From: CAINVV01 sp038323575
GTDB lineage: Bacteria; Bacteroidota; Bacteroidia; Bacteroidales; Prolixibacteraceae
Direction of reading: 5' to 3'
Length of the DNA stretch: 24,828 bases
Assembly (NCBI GenBank): GCA_038323575.1
Contig: JBBQHB010000079.1
Coordinates: forward strand, 1-24,828
The notes under the pieces were generated by a model. The model did no database searches, was not told where the DNA came from, and was given only the letters and a program-made list of their open reading frames with translations. This document shows, in pieces, positions 8,063-15,458 of the stretch. Made by a program: the position numbers and the translations under genes. Every line of letters begins with the position of its first letter. Within the stretch, counting starts at the first letter, position 1.

Positions 8063-8938
8063 TCAGGAGATCAGCGCATTGACAATCAGTAGAACAAAAA
8101 CGGCCAATGCATAAGAGTTGATTAAAATAAATGCCTTTCGGATGGTTTTGGAACGCTGTTCCTGGAATAGAAACCGATAAAAATACCGGATAAAAAAGAG
8201 GTTCGTAGCAACCAGAATCCCTATTAACAAAGGTTTCAGGTTAAACCCAAAAAACGGGAACAGCATCAGGAAAACAGAGGTAACAACTCCCCAGCCGAAG
8301 ACCACAATTCTGATCTGCTTATCGTTCAGAACCTGTGTAATTGAGGAAAATCCGGCAGTTTCATACTCTTTTCCGTATTTGATCATCAACAGCCAGAAAT
8401 GGGGAACCTGCCAAAGGAATACAAATATAAACAGGAATACTGCATTGGGATGAAACAGGAAGTAGCCTGCTGAAGTCCAGCCAATTAAAGGAGGTACTCC
8501 TCCAACGACTGCACCGGGCAGAATGGCGAGCCAACTCCGGGTTTTTAGCGGAGTATAAATCAGATTGTAAAAAACGATATTCAATAATCCCAGCATTGCC
8601 GGTATCATTCCATTCAGGCGAAGCAGCAGTGCCCCTGCGCTGATCAGCAAAAAAGCAATCAACGTGGCAGACAGCGCTGAAATTTCTCCCGAAGGGATAG
8701 GTCGTCCGGATGTTCTCGGCATCAGGGAATCGTACCTGCTTTCCTGCACCTGATTCATTACGGATGCACCGGCAGATAGCAGGAATAGGCCTGCAAAAAG
8801 CCATACCAACGTCCAATCCGGAGAATTTCCGGTCAGAAAATAACCTGTAAGGGCCGAAAAGGTAACCATCAGGGAGAGCCTGATACGGACAAGCCTGAAG
8901 AATACTGAAAAAAGATGTCTCACGTTATTTTTTCTCAA
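8063..8938 (-). CDS. ctaB: Protoheme IX farnesyltransferase (haem O synthase)
   Basis: UbiA-superfamily membrane prenyltransferase of 291 residues that attaches a farnesyl group to haem B to make haem O, the precursor of haem A for the oxidase encoded upstream. The first polyprenyl-diphosphate site is N62QVQE followed by D70 and MPRTSGRP (residues 73-80), which matches the CtaB/COX10 signature. The second conserved loop is TPLKTRSWLAILPGAVVGGV. About eight to nine hydrophobic helices span the chain. Its start overlaps the end of the subunit II gene by 14 bases, so it is translationally coupled and is the last gene of the operon. No ctaA (haem A synthase) is visible in the window. Confidence 0.93.
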   Translation of the reverse strand: MRKNNVRHLFSVFFRLVRIRLSLMVTFSALTGYFLTGNSPDWTLVWLFAGLFLLSAGASVMNQVQESRYDSLMPRTSGRPIPSGEISALSATLIAFLLISAGALLLRLNGMIPAMLGLLNIVFYNLIYTPLKTRSWLAILPGAVVGGVPPLIGWTSAGYFLFHPNAVFLFIFVFLWQVPHFWLLMIKYGKEYETAGFSSITQVLNDKQIRIVVFGWGVVTSVFLMLFPFFGFNLKPLLIGILVATNLFFIRYFYRFLFQEQRSKTIRKAFILINSYALAVFVLLIVNALIS

Positions 8939-9860
8939 CTGCTGTTTTGAAATAGTCTACAATTTTATCCAGATCTTCCGCACTGATTTTCTCTGTGTAT
9001 GATTGCATCAGACCTTTGTTGTACCCTTTCACAATTTCTGCATTGGGTTCAAGAATGGATTCTTTGATGTATTCACCGGTCGATTCAATCTCCTTTTCCC
9101 CTGCATCAGTGACAACGATCGTCTTTCTTCCGTACAATCCTTTAAACGATGGTCCTATAATTTTTGATCCGTCGAGCGAATGACAAGTGATACAGGCATT
9201 TGCCTTAATGATGGCAAGCCCCGGATGATCCGGTATATCTCCGGTAACTTTCAGGTCTGCAAGCCACTTATTAAAATCCAGACTGTCCAGTACAACTGCT
9301 TTTGCCAACATACCAGAGTGCGCCAAACCGCAATATTCAGTGCAATAAATATCAAAAGTACCTTTCATTATCGGCCTGAACCACAAAAAATTGTCATATC
9401 CCGGGACTACATCTTCCTTTACCCTGAAAGCCGGGATAAACAAACTGTGGTTGACATCGACAGAAACCAGATTCAATTTGACGTTCCGCTGATAGGGAAC
9501 CACCAGTTCATTAGAGATCTTGCCGTTTCCGTAATCAAATTCCCATTTCCACATAAGTCCGATCACTTTTATCGGCATGGCATCAGCCGGTACCTGGCGC
9601 ATGGGTGCAAATCCAACCCAACCGAAGTAAAACATCATCAAAACAATGATCAGCGGCAGGACTGTCCAGACAATTTCAAGTTTGGTATTGCCTGAAAATT
9701 GTTGCGGACTTTTGTTTCTCTTCCGTGAAAAATGTACCAGAATGTAGATCATCAAAGCCGTTATCGCTATCGTAAAAAAAAATGAGATAGCAAATATGAA
9801 AATAAATGCCCTGTCGACGGCTTCAGCCAAATTTGATCCTTGATTGAATAATGTGTTCAT
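8925..9860 (-). CDS. ctaC: Cytochrome c oxidase subunit II fused to cytochrome c (caa3 type)
   Basis: 311 residues. Two N-terminal transmembrane helices (about 18-43 and 64-82) are followed by the periplasmic cupredoxin domain, with the CuA ligands His138, Cys173, Glu175, Cys177, His181 and Met184 (CTEYCGLAHSGM). A C-terminal class I cytochrome c domain has CITCH (Cys223, Cys226, His227) and a likely axial Met285 in KGLMQSY. This fusion is the mark of caa3 oxidases, in which subunit II carries its own electron-entry haem. There is no lipobox at the start. It lies 11 bases after the subunit IV gene and overlaps ctaB by 14 bases. Confidence 0.95.
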   Translation of the reverse strand: MNTLFNQGSNLAEAVDRAFIFIFAISFFFTIAITALMIYILVHFSRKRNKSPQQFSGNTKLEIVWTVLPLIIVLMMFYFGWVGFAPMRQVPADAMPIKVIGLMWKWEFDYGNGKISNELVVPYQRNVKLNLVSVDVNHSLFIPAFRVKEDVVPGYDNFLWFRPIMKGTFDIYCTEYCGLAHSGMLAKAVVLDSLDFNKWLADLKVTGDIPDHPGLAIIKANACITCHSLDGSKIIGPSFKGLYGRKTIVVTDAGEKEIESTGEYIKESILEPNAEIVKGYNKGLMQSYTEKISAEDLDKIVDYFKTAVEKK

Positions 9861-9871
9861 AATCAGGAATG

Positions 9872-10156
9872 TTATCTGAAATAATAATCAATAAATGTGA
9901 TGGCAATAACAATGGCAAAAAGAAGGAAAACACCGCCAACCATCAGACGCAGTAATGAATTCTCAAACTTAAGGTGCATAAACCAGGTCAGTACGATGGT
10001 GACTTTAACTGATGCCAGGATTAGTGCAAGAGCAACCGTAAATGCCCCCAAATGTATCTTTACAGCAAGTATTGTTATTGTTGTAAGAATTAAAAGAACA
10101 AGCAACACTCTCCAGTTCAGTGAGTCACTTGAAATATGGTTATTGTGGTCCTTCAT
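9872..10156 (-). CDS. Cytochrome c oxidase subunit IV (prokaryotic small subunit)
   Basis: Small membrane protein of 94 residues with three predicted helices. The start at 10156 (MKDHNNH) is preferred because it follows the subunit III stop by five bases; the longer open frame would run into that gene. The second and third helices, with TWFMHLKFE between them, match the prokaryotic COX4 family, which supports assembly and stability of haem-copper oxidases. It lies between subunits III and II in the operon. The identification rests on this motif, size and position. Confidence 0.85.
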   Translation of the reverse strand: MKDHNNHISSDSLNWRVLLVLLILTTITILAVKIHLGAFTVALALILASVKVTIVLTWFMHLKFENSLLRLMVGGVFLLFAIVIAITFIDYYFR

Positions 10157-10161
10157 AATTT

Positions 10162-10773
10162 TTAAGTAATAAGATAAAGCAATGGGAAAAGGAAAATCCA
10201 GATTAAATCCACAAGGTGCCAATATAGTGCTCCGTTTTCCTGCAATAAATAATGTTCAGCGTTAATCTTTCCGGATTTTATCCTGAAAATAATGATTGTC
10301 AGCAGTATTCCTCCAATAATCACGTGCAGGGCATGCAAACCGGTCATCATGAAATAGAGTCCGAAAAACATGATTTCACCATGCGGAAGGGTCTTCATCA
10401 CATCGGAACCCGGATAAAGATGGAGACCAAACTTATGACCCCACTCAAAATATTTATTGACCATAAATACTCCTGCCAGAATCAGCGTAATAAAAATGAG
10501 CCCCATTGCTTTTCCGGCTTTGTTCTGCTGAATGGCTGTCAGCGACATTGCCACCGTCATACTGCTCACAAGCAGGACTACCGTGTTGGTGGCCCCGACA
10601 AAAGCATTTAGTTCGAGCGCCGCATGATGGAAATCGGCAGCATATTTTGAGCGCATCACGGCATAGACAATAAAGAGTCCGCCAAATAGAAACAACTCGG
10701 TGAACAGGAATAACCACATTCCCATTTTCCCGGTATCACTGTCAATATGTTCAGAGTGTTCGGTTAACGACAT
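10162..10773 (-). CDS. ctaE: Cytochrome c oxidase subunit III
   Basis: 203 residues with five predicted membrane helices, the short bacterial form of subunit III, compared with seven helices in the mitochondrial type. Recognisable features are GMWLFLFTELFLFGG near residues 18-32, which resembles the family opening helix, and MTGLHALHVIIGG with the conserved GLHxxHV pattern. It ends LYWHLVDLIWIFLFPLLYL, a typical C-terminal WHxVDxxW helix. Subunit III has no redox centres and supports stable turnover of subunit I. It is 12 bases downstream of subunit I and five bases upstream of the subunit IV start. Confidence 0.93.
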   Translation of the reverse strand: MSLTEHSEHIDSDTGKMGMWLFLFTELFLFGGLFIVYAVMRSKYAADFHHAALELNAFVGATNTVVLLVSSMTVAMSLTAIQQNKAGKAMGLIFITLILAGVFMVNKYFEWGHKFGLHLYPGSDVMKTLPHGEIMFFGLYFMMTGLHALHVIIGGILLTIIIFRIKSGKINAEHYLLQENGALYWHLVDLIWIFLFPLLYLIT

Positions 10774-10785
10774 AAATCTTTGGTT

Positions 10786-12396
10786 TTATTTGGTATATGG
10801 ATGTTCAAAAACATAAGGATCTTTTGTAATAACAGGAATCTCATCAAAATTTTCGTGAGGAGGCGGTGAAGGGATCTGCCATTCCAATGTTACGCCATGC
10901 CATGGATTGGCAGGAGCAATGGCCCCACGGCGGACATGGTAAACCAGGTTGGAGATCATCCCGATTAATCCGGCAATAAGAATAAATGCACCAATAGTAG
11001 AGAGCACTTCCCCTGTTTGAAATTTCGGGTCATAATCGAAATAACGGCGCGGCATCCCCTGTATCCCAATCACAAACAGCGGGAAATAAAGCAGGTTGAA
11101 ACCAACGAAAAGAAATCCCCAGGCAATATTGGCCCACCTGAAATTATACATCCGGCCATAAATCTTTGGATACCAGTAATGAATCCCGGCAAAAAAACCA
11201 AACCCCATTCCCCCGAAAATAATGTAATGGAAATGCGCAACCACAAAATCAGTGTTGTGCAGCTGAATATTTGTCGCCAGTGAACCCAGTGTCAAACCGG
11301 TAAAACCACCAATTGTAAAGAGAAAAATAAAGGAGATGGCATAGAGCAGCGGCGGCTTCAGGTCGACAGATCCTCCGTACATGGTCGAAAGCCAGTTAAA
11401 TACCTTAATGGCGCTCGGAATTGCTACAATAAAGGTAAGAAAAGAGAAAAACCATCTTGATTCATAACTCATACCGGAAGTGAACATGTGGTGACCCCAG
11501 ACAAAATACCCTACCAGTGCGATGGCCATACTCGAAAATACAATCGGCACATAGCCAAAAACAGGCTTCTGGCTGAAGGTCGGGAAGATTTCGGTAACAA
11601 CACCCATTGCCGGCAGAATCATCACATAAACGGCCGGATGGGAATAGATCCAGAACAGATGCTGATACAGCACCGGATCCCCGCCAAGTGCGGGATCAAA
11701 AAATCCTATATGAAAAGTTCTTTCGGCTATCACCATAAGCAGCGTGATCCCGATGATCGGCGTTGCCAGAATCTGGATCCACGCAGTGGCATAGAGCGAC
11801 CATGGGAAAAGCGGCATCCGGAACCAGGTCATTCCGGGGGCCCGCATTCGGTGAATGGTGACAATAAAATTCAACCCCGTGAGAATAGAGGCAAATCCAA
11901 GCACAAACGCTGCAGTAAGCGCAATTACCACATTAGAAGAGGCTTCAGCGCTATACGGCACATAGAAAGTCCAGCCTGTATCGGGTGAATGACCATTTGC
12001 GAATTGTGAGTATAGTCCGAGGCAGGCTCCGGTAATATATACATACCACGAAAAGAGGTTGAGCTTTGGAAAAGCAACATCCTTGGCACCAATCATGATC
12101 GGGAGGAAAATATTGCCGAAAACGGCAGCCAGTCCGGGTATCACGACGATGAATATCATAATGATGCCGTGAATGGTAAACATGCCGTTGTAGGTCTGTG
12201 CTGACATGATGGTCGGACCCGGAGCAAGCTTCTCGATACGCATCAGCAGTCCCAAAACTGCGGCAGTACAGAAAAAGATGGTAATGGCGTACATATAAAG
12301 CAACCCAATACGCTTGTGATCGGTTGAAGTGAGCCACGACCACAGCCCTGTTTTGTGGTTCAGATAGTTAAGTGGTGCAGTTGTTGTATTAGTCAT
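10786..12396 (-). CDS. ctaD: Cytochrome c oxidase subunit I, A2-type haem-copper oxidase
   Basis: Catalytic subunit of 536 residues with 12 or more membrane helices that reduces oxygen to water and pumps protons. ATG 12396 is chosen: it overlaps the SCO gene by eight bases, and the longer frame adds 18 unlikely residues. Haem and copper ligands are His76 and His390 (low-spin haem), His253 and Tyr257 in YSHPAVY, His302-His303 (CuB) and His388 (high-spin haem). The motif YSHPAVY replaces GHPEVY, so the helix VI glutamate is absent; this defines the A2 subfamily, known from Thermus and Rhodothermus caa3 enzymes. The D-channel-like N134GHSPD139 and K-channel Lys331 are present. It is the first structural subunit gene after the SCO chaperone. 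Confidence 0.96.
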   Translation of the reverse strand: MTNTTTAPLNYLNHKTGLWSWLTSTDHKRIGLLYMYAITIFFCTAAVLGLLMRIEKLAPGPTIMSAQTYNGMFTIHGIIMIFIVVIPGLAAVFGNIFLPIMIGAKDVAFPKLNLFSWYVYITGACLGLYSQFANGHSPDTGWTFYVPYSAEASSNVVIALTAAFVLGFASILTGLNFIVTIHRMRAPGMTWFRMPLFPWSLYATAWIQILATPIIGITLLMVIAERTFHIGFFDPALGGDPVLYQHLFWIYSHPAVYVMILPAMGVVTEIFPTFSQKPVFGYVPIVFSSMAIALVGYFVWGHHMFTSGMSYESRWFFSFLTFIVAIPSAIKVFNWLSTMYGGSVDLKPPLLYAISFIFLFTIGGFTGLTLGSLATNIQLHNTDFVVAHFHYIIFGGMGFGFFAGIHYWYPKIYGRMYNFRWANIAWGFLFVGFNLLYFPLFVIGIQGMPRRYFDYDPKFQTGEVLSTIGAFILIAGLIGMISNLVYHVRRGAIAPANPWHGVTLEWQIPSPPPHENFDEIPVITKDPYVFEHPYTK

Positions 12397-13174
12397 TCTT
12401 GGGAACTTTAGATGATTTTTTTCTGGAGGAAACGAATAAATAGAGCACAAAAAATAACGCCAATATTACGACAAAACTTCCCATCAGCCGGGTGAATTGC
12501 AGGGTATAGGTTTTGCTTTGCGGATCATAGGCAAAACAAAAATCGTAAATCTTGTTGCTGGTTGGCTGGACCTGACCTTTTTGAGCTTCGACGATGGCCA
12601 TTTTCAGTTCAAACGGCAGGAAAGTAATCCCATACAGGTAACGGGTAATCTTTCCCTGCGGACTAAGGATAATAATGGTGGAAGGATGGGCAAAATCTAC
12701 CCCTGTCGGCTTGTACCTGAAACCCACGGATTCAGTTATTTTCTGGATATTTTCCAGTTCACCGGTTAGGTAGGTCCAGCTTCCGCGCTGATTTTCCTTG
12801 ATTTTCGAAACAAAATTAAGCTTTTTCACCGCTGCTTTTTCAGGCGTATCTTTTGTATTGAAACTTATGGTGATGATGTCGTATTCTTTCCCCAGCGTCA
12901 GTTCCGTTTTACTCACTACATCAGCTATACCGTCGAGCAGCGGGCTGCATAAACCCGGACAATCAAAATAGACAAACGACAGGATGGTTGGTTTGGTGAT
13001 CAAACTGCCGATCGTGACCGTATCACTTTTTTCATTCACAAATTTAAGATCCATCGGAATCGTCTGACCAAGTTTTTCAACAATACCAATCTCTACCTCC
13101 GGGCTAACCGCATTCTGGGCTGAAATGTTGTTCATCAGGATAATAAACAGACCAAACAATAATATTTTTCTCAT
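12389..13174 (-). CDS. SCO1/SenC copper chaperone
   Basis: Periplasmic thioredoxin-fold protein of 261 residues that delivers copper to the CuA site of subunit II. A signal peptide (residues 1-20, ending NISAQ) precedes the SCO domain. The copper ligands are complete: Cys72 and Cys76 in FDCPGLC and His163 in VDFAHPST. A C-terminal transmembrane helix (about 228-250) followed by a Lys/Arg-rich tail anchors it, an arrangement different from the N-terminal anchor of mitochondrial SCO1. The gene is 21 bases after the cytochrome c gene and overlaps subunit I by eight bases, consistent with one operon. Confidence 0.93.
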   Translation of the reverse strand: MRKILLFGLFIILMNNISAQNAVSPEVEIGIVEKLGQTIPMDLKFVNEKSDTVTIGSLITKPTILSFVYFDCPGLCSPLLDGIADVVSKTELTLGKEYDIITISFNTKDTPEKAAVKKLNFVSKIKENQRGSWTYLTGELENIQKITESVGFRYKPTGVDFAHPSTIIILSPQGKITRYLYGITFLPFELKMAIVEAQKGQVQPTSNKIYDFCFAYDPQSKTYTLQFTRLMGSFVVILALFFVLYLFVSSRKKSSKVPKND

Positions 13175-13195
13175 TTTAATCCTATAAATTAAATA

Positions 13196-14101
13196 TTACA
13201 CTTGTTTTTCTTCAGGCCCTGACTTGTAAATAGCCCTGACCTGCAGTAAAACATAAATAATGAATGACCAAACTGCAAGTACCGTAAAAACATAGGACAA
13301 CAGCAGCCAGATCGGAGTCTTTTGCACAACATTCCACATAGCCCTTGGCTGATTCAGCGGAGGACGGTAGGTTGGAACGCCAACTGCAAGTGATGTATCG
13401 GCCTTTGCCTCCCCAAATGCCGTTTCATCCGAAGGTTTTGCCACCAGTGCGACAAACCCGGCCGAATCGCCAGGCAGGTTAACAGGGAAATTAAACAGTG
13501 CCAAACCATGATTATCTGTTGTACGGGCCTCATCAACCAAAAGATTCCCAAAATACCTCTTTGCAAAAAGTTTTATTTCGGCATTGGCAACCGGTTGCCG
13601 GACCTTCTCTTTTATAGAAGAAAGGGCAACCTGAATCTGATTTTTCTCTTTCATCCGGGAGATCTGCAGCATTACCTGTTCGAAACCGGCCCCCGGCCCA
13701 AGTTTTGCCGCTATTTCCTGGACATATTTATCATTGAAACCCCTTATAAAAGAGATTATTCGCCAAAGATCAGCTGCCGGGAGGGTATTTTTAAAAGAAG
13801 GCATTGGTCCGCGTCCGGTCGTAAGTTTGTAAAAAATGGCTCCGTCAGAATTCTTTTGCATCAGGTCGGATGCAGGATCCGGCGGAAGCGGCACCAATTT
13901 GACCGGATTATTTTTACCGGGATCTCCATGACAGGATTTACAGTTGGTAAGGTACAAATCGCCTCCTACTTTTCGGGTAGAGTCAGAGAATGCAAAAGAA
14001 CTCAGCCTTGCGCTGCTCTCTGTCGGAACAACCCACTCCTGTGCAGATAACCTGACGGCAATCAATAAAATAAAAAACAAAAATAAATAGCTTTTCTTCA
14101 T
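13196..14101 (-). CDS. Membrane-anchored monohaem cytochrome c with Ig/transthyretin-like domain
   Basis: 301 residues from the ATG at 14101, which opens directly into a signal peptide (through about residue 21, LSAQ). An in-frame ATG at 14146 would overlap the upstream gene and add 15 residues before the leader. The cytochrome c domain has Cys54-x-x-Cys57-His58 in NCKSCHGD and a likely axial Met100 in GRGPMPSF. It is followed (about residues 155-245) by a beta-rich segment with QPVANAEIKLFAKR and TTDNHGLALFNFP, which looks like a carboxypeptidase-regulatory or transthyretin-like domain. A C-terminal helix (about 268-290) anchors the protein. Position between a ferredoxin gene and the SCO gene suggests it passes electrons towards the caa3 oxidase. 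I do not know a named family with this domain order. Confidence 0.8.
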   Translation of the reverse strand: MKKSYLFLFFILLIAVRLSAQEWVVPTESSARLSSFAFSDSTRKVGGDLYLTNCKSCHGDPGKNNPVKLVPLPPDPASDLMQKNSDGAIFYKLTTGRGPMPSFKNTLPAADLWRIISFIRGFNDKYVQEIAAKLGPGAGFEQVMLQISRMKEKNQIQVALSSIKEKVRQPVANAEIKLFAKRYFGNLLVDEARTTDNHGLALFNFPVNLPGDSAGFVALVAKPSDETAFGEAKADTSLAVGVPTYRPPLNQPRAMWNVVQKTPIWLLLSYVFTVLAVWSFIIYVLLQVRAIYKSGPEEKQV

Positions 14102-14132
14102 GGGATTATATTCAGCTTCCTGGTAAGAAAAT

Positions 14133-15104
14133 TCAGACGTGTTCATTTTTTGGTTTATCCTCTTCCTGCATTTCAAAAAGCCTGTTTTTGGGAGGAAGAT
14201 AATATACACGAGGCTTTGTTCCCAACTCCGGCATAAGATGATAGCCACCATTGACGCTGAGCAGTTCGCTGAGCCGGTGGGTCTCTTTCGTTGTGCCGTT
14301 GGTCACAGCATCCTGATTCTCGTCACCAAAATAATAAACACCATTTGGACAGGAAGATACACAATAGGGCAATTTGCCCTCACGCAGCCTGTCGGCGCTG
14401 AAAAGACATTTGGAGACCGTACCTTTTTTTTGCGGGACATTCAATTCGATGTTGTACTCCTTTCCTTTATCACCTTCGACCACCATCGGTTCCTCCCAAT
14501 GAAACATCCGTGCTGAATACGGGCAGGCAGCCACACAAAAACGACAACCGATGCAACGTTCGTTGTCGATCAGCACGATACCATCCTGCCGTTTAAAAGT
14601 TGCATCAACCGGACAAACAGCCACACACGGAGGATTATCGCATTGCTGGCATGGTTTTGGCATGTAGTATGGAGCAGTATTTTCCGATTCCTGCATCGTG
14701 AGGGTATTGATATGGTATTCATAGGGCCTCAGATGGTGGGCCCCCTGACAGGCTTGAATACACTTGCGTGCATTGCGGCATTTGGAGAGATCGATTACCA
14801 TGACAAAGCGCCTACCGGGAAGTCCTTCCCTGCCAAGCTTTGTCAGCCTGGCGATGTCAACTTTTACATCCTTGATCTGATCACGCGGAACTTCAACCAA
14901 CTTGTTGTCGGCTGTCAGCACCTTGACCATATCGTGGTTGGGTTTTGACTCTTCATATTTAAATCCGCTGTAAACTGCGGCTCCCCCTGCTGCGGCGGCA
15001 GCGCCGATCAGTCCGAACCGCTTGAAGAAATTCCGTCTTGTATCTGTACCCTCGTTGGTTTTGTTTGTATGATTTTGATTGTTTTCTGAACTATTATTAT
15101 TCAT
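14133..15104 (-). CDS. Tat-exported NrfC/DmsB-like ferredoxin with incomplete first and fourth cluster motifs
   Basis: 323 residues. A twin-arginine leader (RRNFFKR, residues 23-29, then an Ala/Gly-rich helix) directs the folded protein to the periplasm. Two full motifs are present: Cys152, 155, 160, 164 and Cys184, 187, 190, 194, the latter in CIGCRFCVAACP. The first motif is CRNARKCIQAC (Cys109, 115, 119), with Ala112 where the second Cys is expected. The last is CLFS...CVSSC (Cys233, 248, 252), with Ser236 in place of a Cys. These proteins normally relay electrons between a NrfD-type quinol subunit and a molybdopterin or haem partner; neither is encoded nearby. It is the first gene of the oxidase operon, 31 bases before the cytochrome c gene, so an electron-transfer link to the caa3 oxidase is plausible. 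Confidence 0.85.
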   Translation of the reverse strand: MNNNSSENNQNHTNKTNEGTDTRRNFFKRFGLIGAAAAAGGAAVYSGFKYEESKPNHDMVKVLTADNKLVEVPRDQIKDVKVDIARLTKLGREGLPGRRFVMVIDLSKCRNARKCIQACQGAHHLRPYEYHINTLTMQESENTAPYYMPKPCQQCDNPPCVAVCPVDATFKRQDGIVLIDNERCIGCRFCVAACPYSARMFHWEEPMVVEGDKGKEYNIELNVPQKKGTVSKCLFSADRLREGKLPYCVSSCPNGVYYFGDENQDAVTNGTTKETHRLSELLSVNGGYHLMPELGTKPRVYYLPPKNRLFEMQEEDKPKNEHV

Positions 15105-15458
15105 AAATGGATTATATAAGGATTACGATAAAACTACAAATAAATTTTTTTGTTTTCATCACAATTCTTGATTTCACCCTTATAAATAACAGGATTGTTG
15201 CTGAAAATCCTCCAAAATTTTCGTTTTTAACCTTTTAAACATCCAACTTCAGCATAAAATAGCTGTTCTTACTTCCAAATCAGGCTGTTTCTTTGGAACA
15301 ATTCAATAAAAACAGGTTTAAAAAGGATAGACAGGCCCGCTAAAATTTCTGTATTTTTGTTCATGTTATGATAATTCCCGGCAAATTGGAAAATTCTGCT
15401 TCCCCTATTGGCGCAATTATCCGGCAGATATTTTTTAGAAAGTAAATTATAGTTTGTT
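15105..15458. other. 354-base divergent gap between the oxidase operon and GH42
   Basis: AT-rich region with no supported gene. It must contain promoters in both directions. For the minus-strand operon, TTG (complement of 15162-15164), 17 bases, then TTTATTTG (complement of 15137-15144) is a weak candidate. For GH42 the candidate box is described separately. No large repeat or RNA structure was noticed. Confidence 0.35.
15352..15359 (+). promoter_or_regulatory. Candidate -7 promoter box for the GH42 gene
   Basis: TATTTTTG matches the Bacteroidota consensus TAnnTTTG exactly and lies about 100 bases before the GH42 start. No TTG or TTTG element is visible at the expected distance upstream, so only half of the signal is supported. 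Confidence 0.3.
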
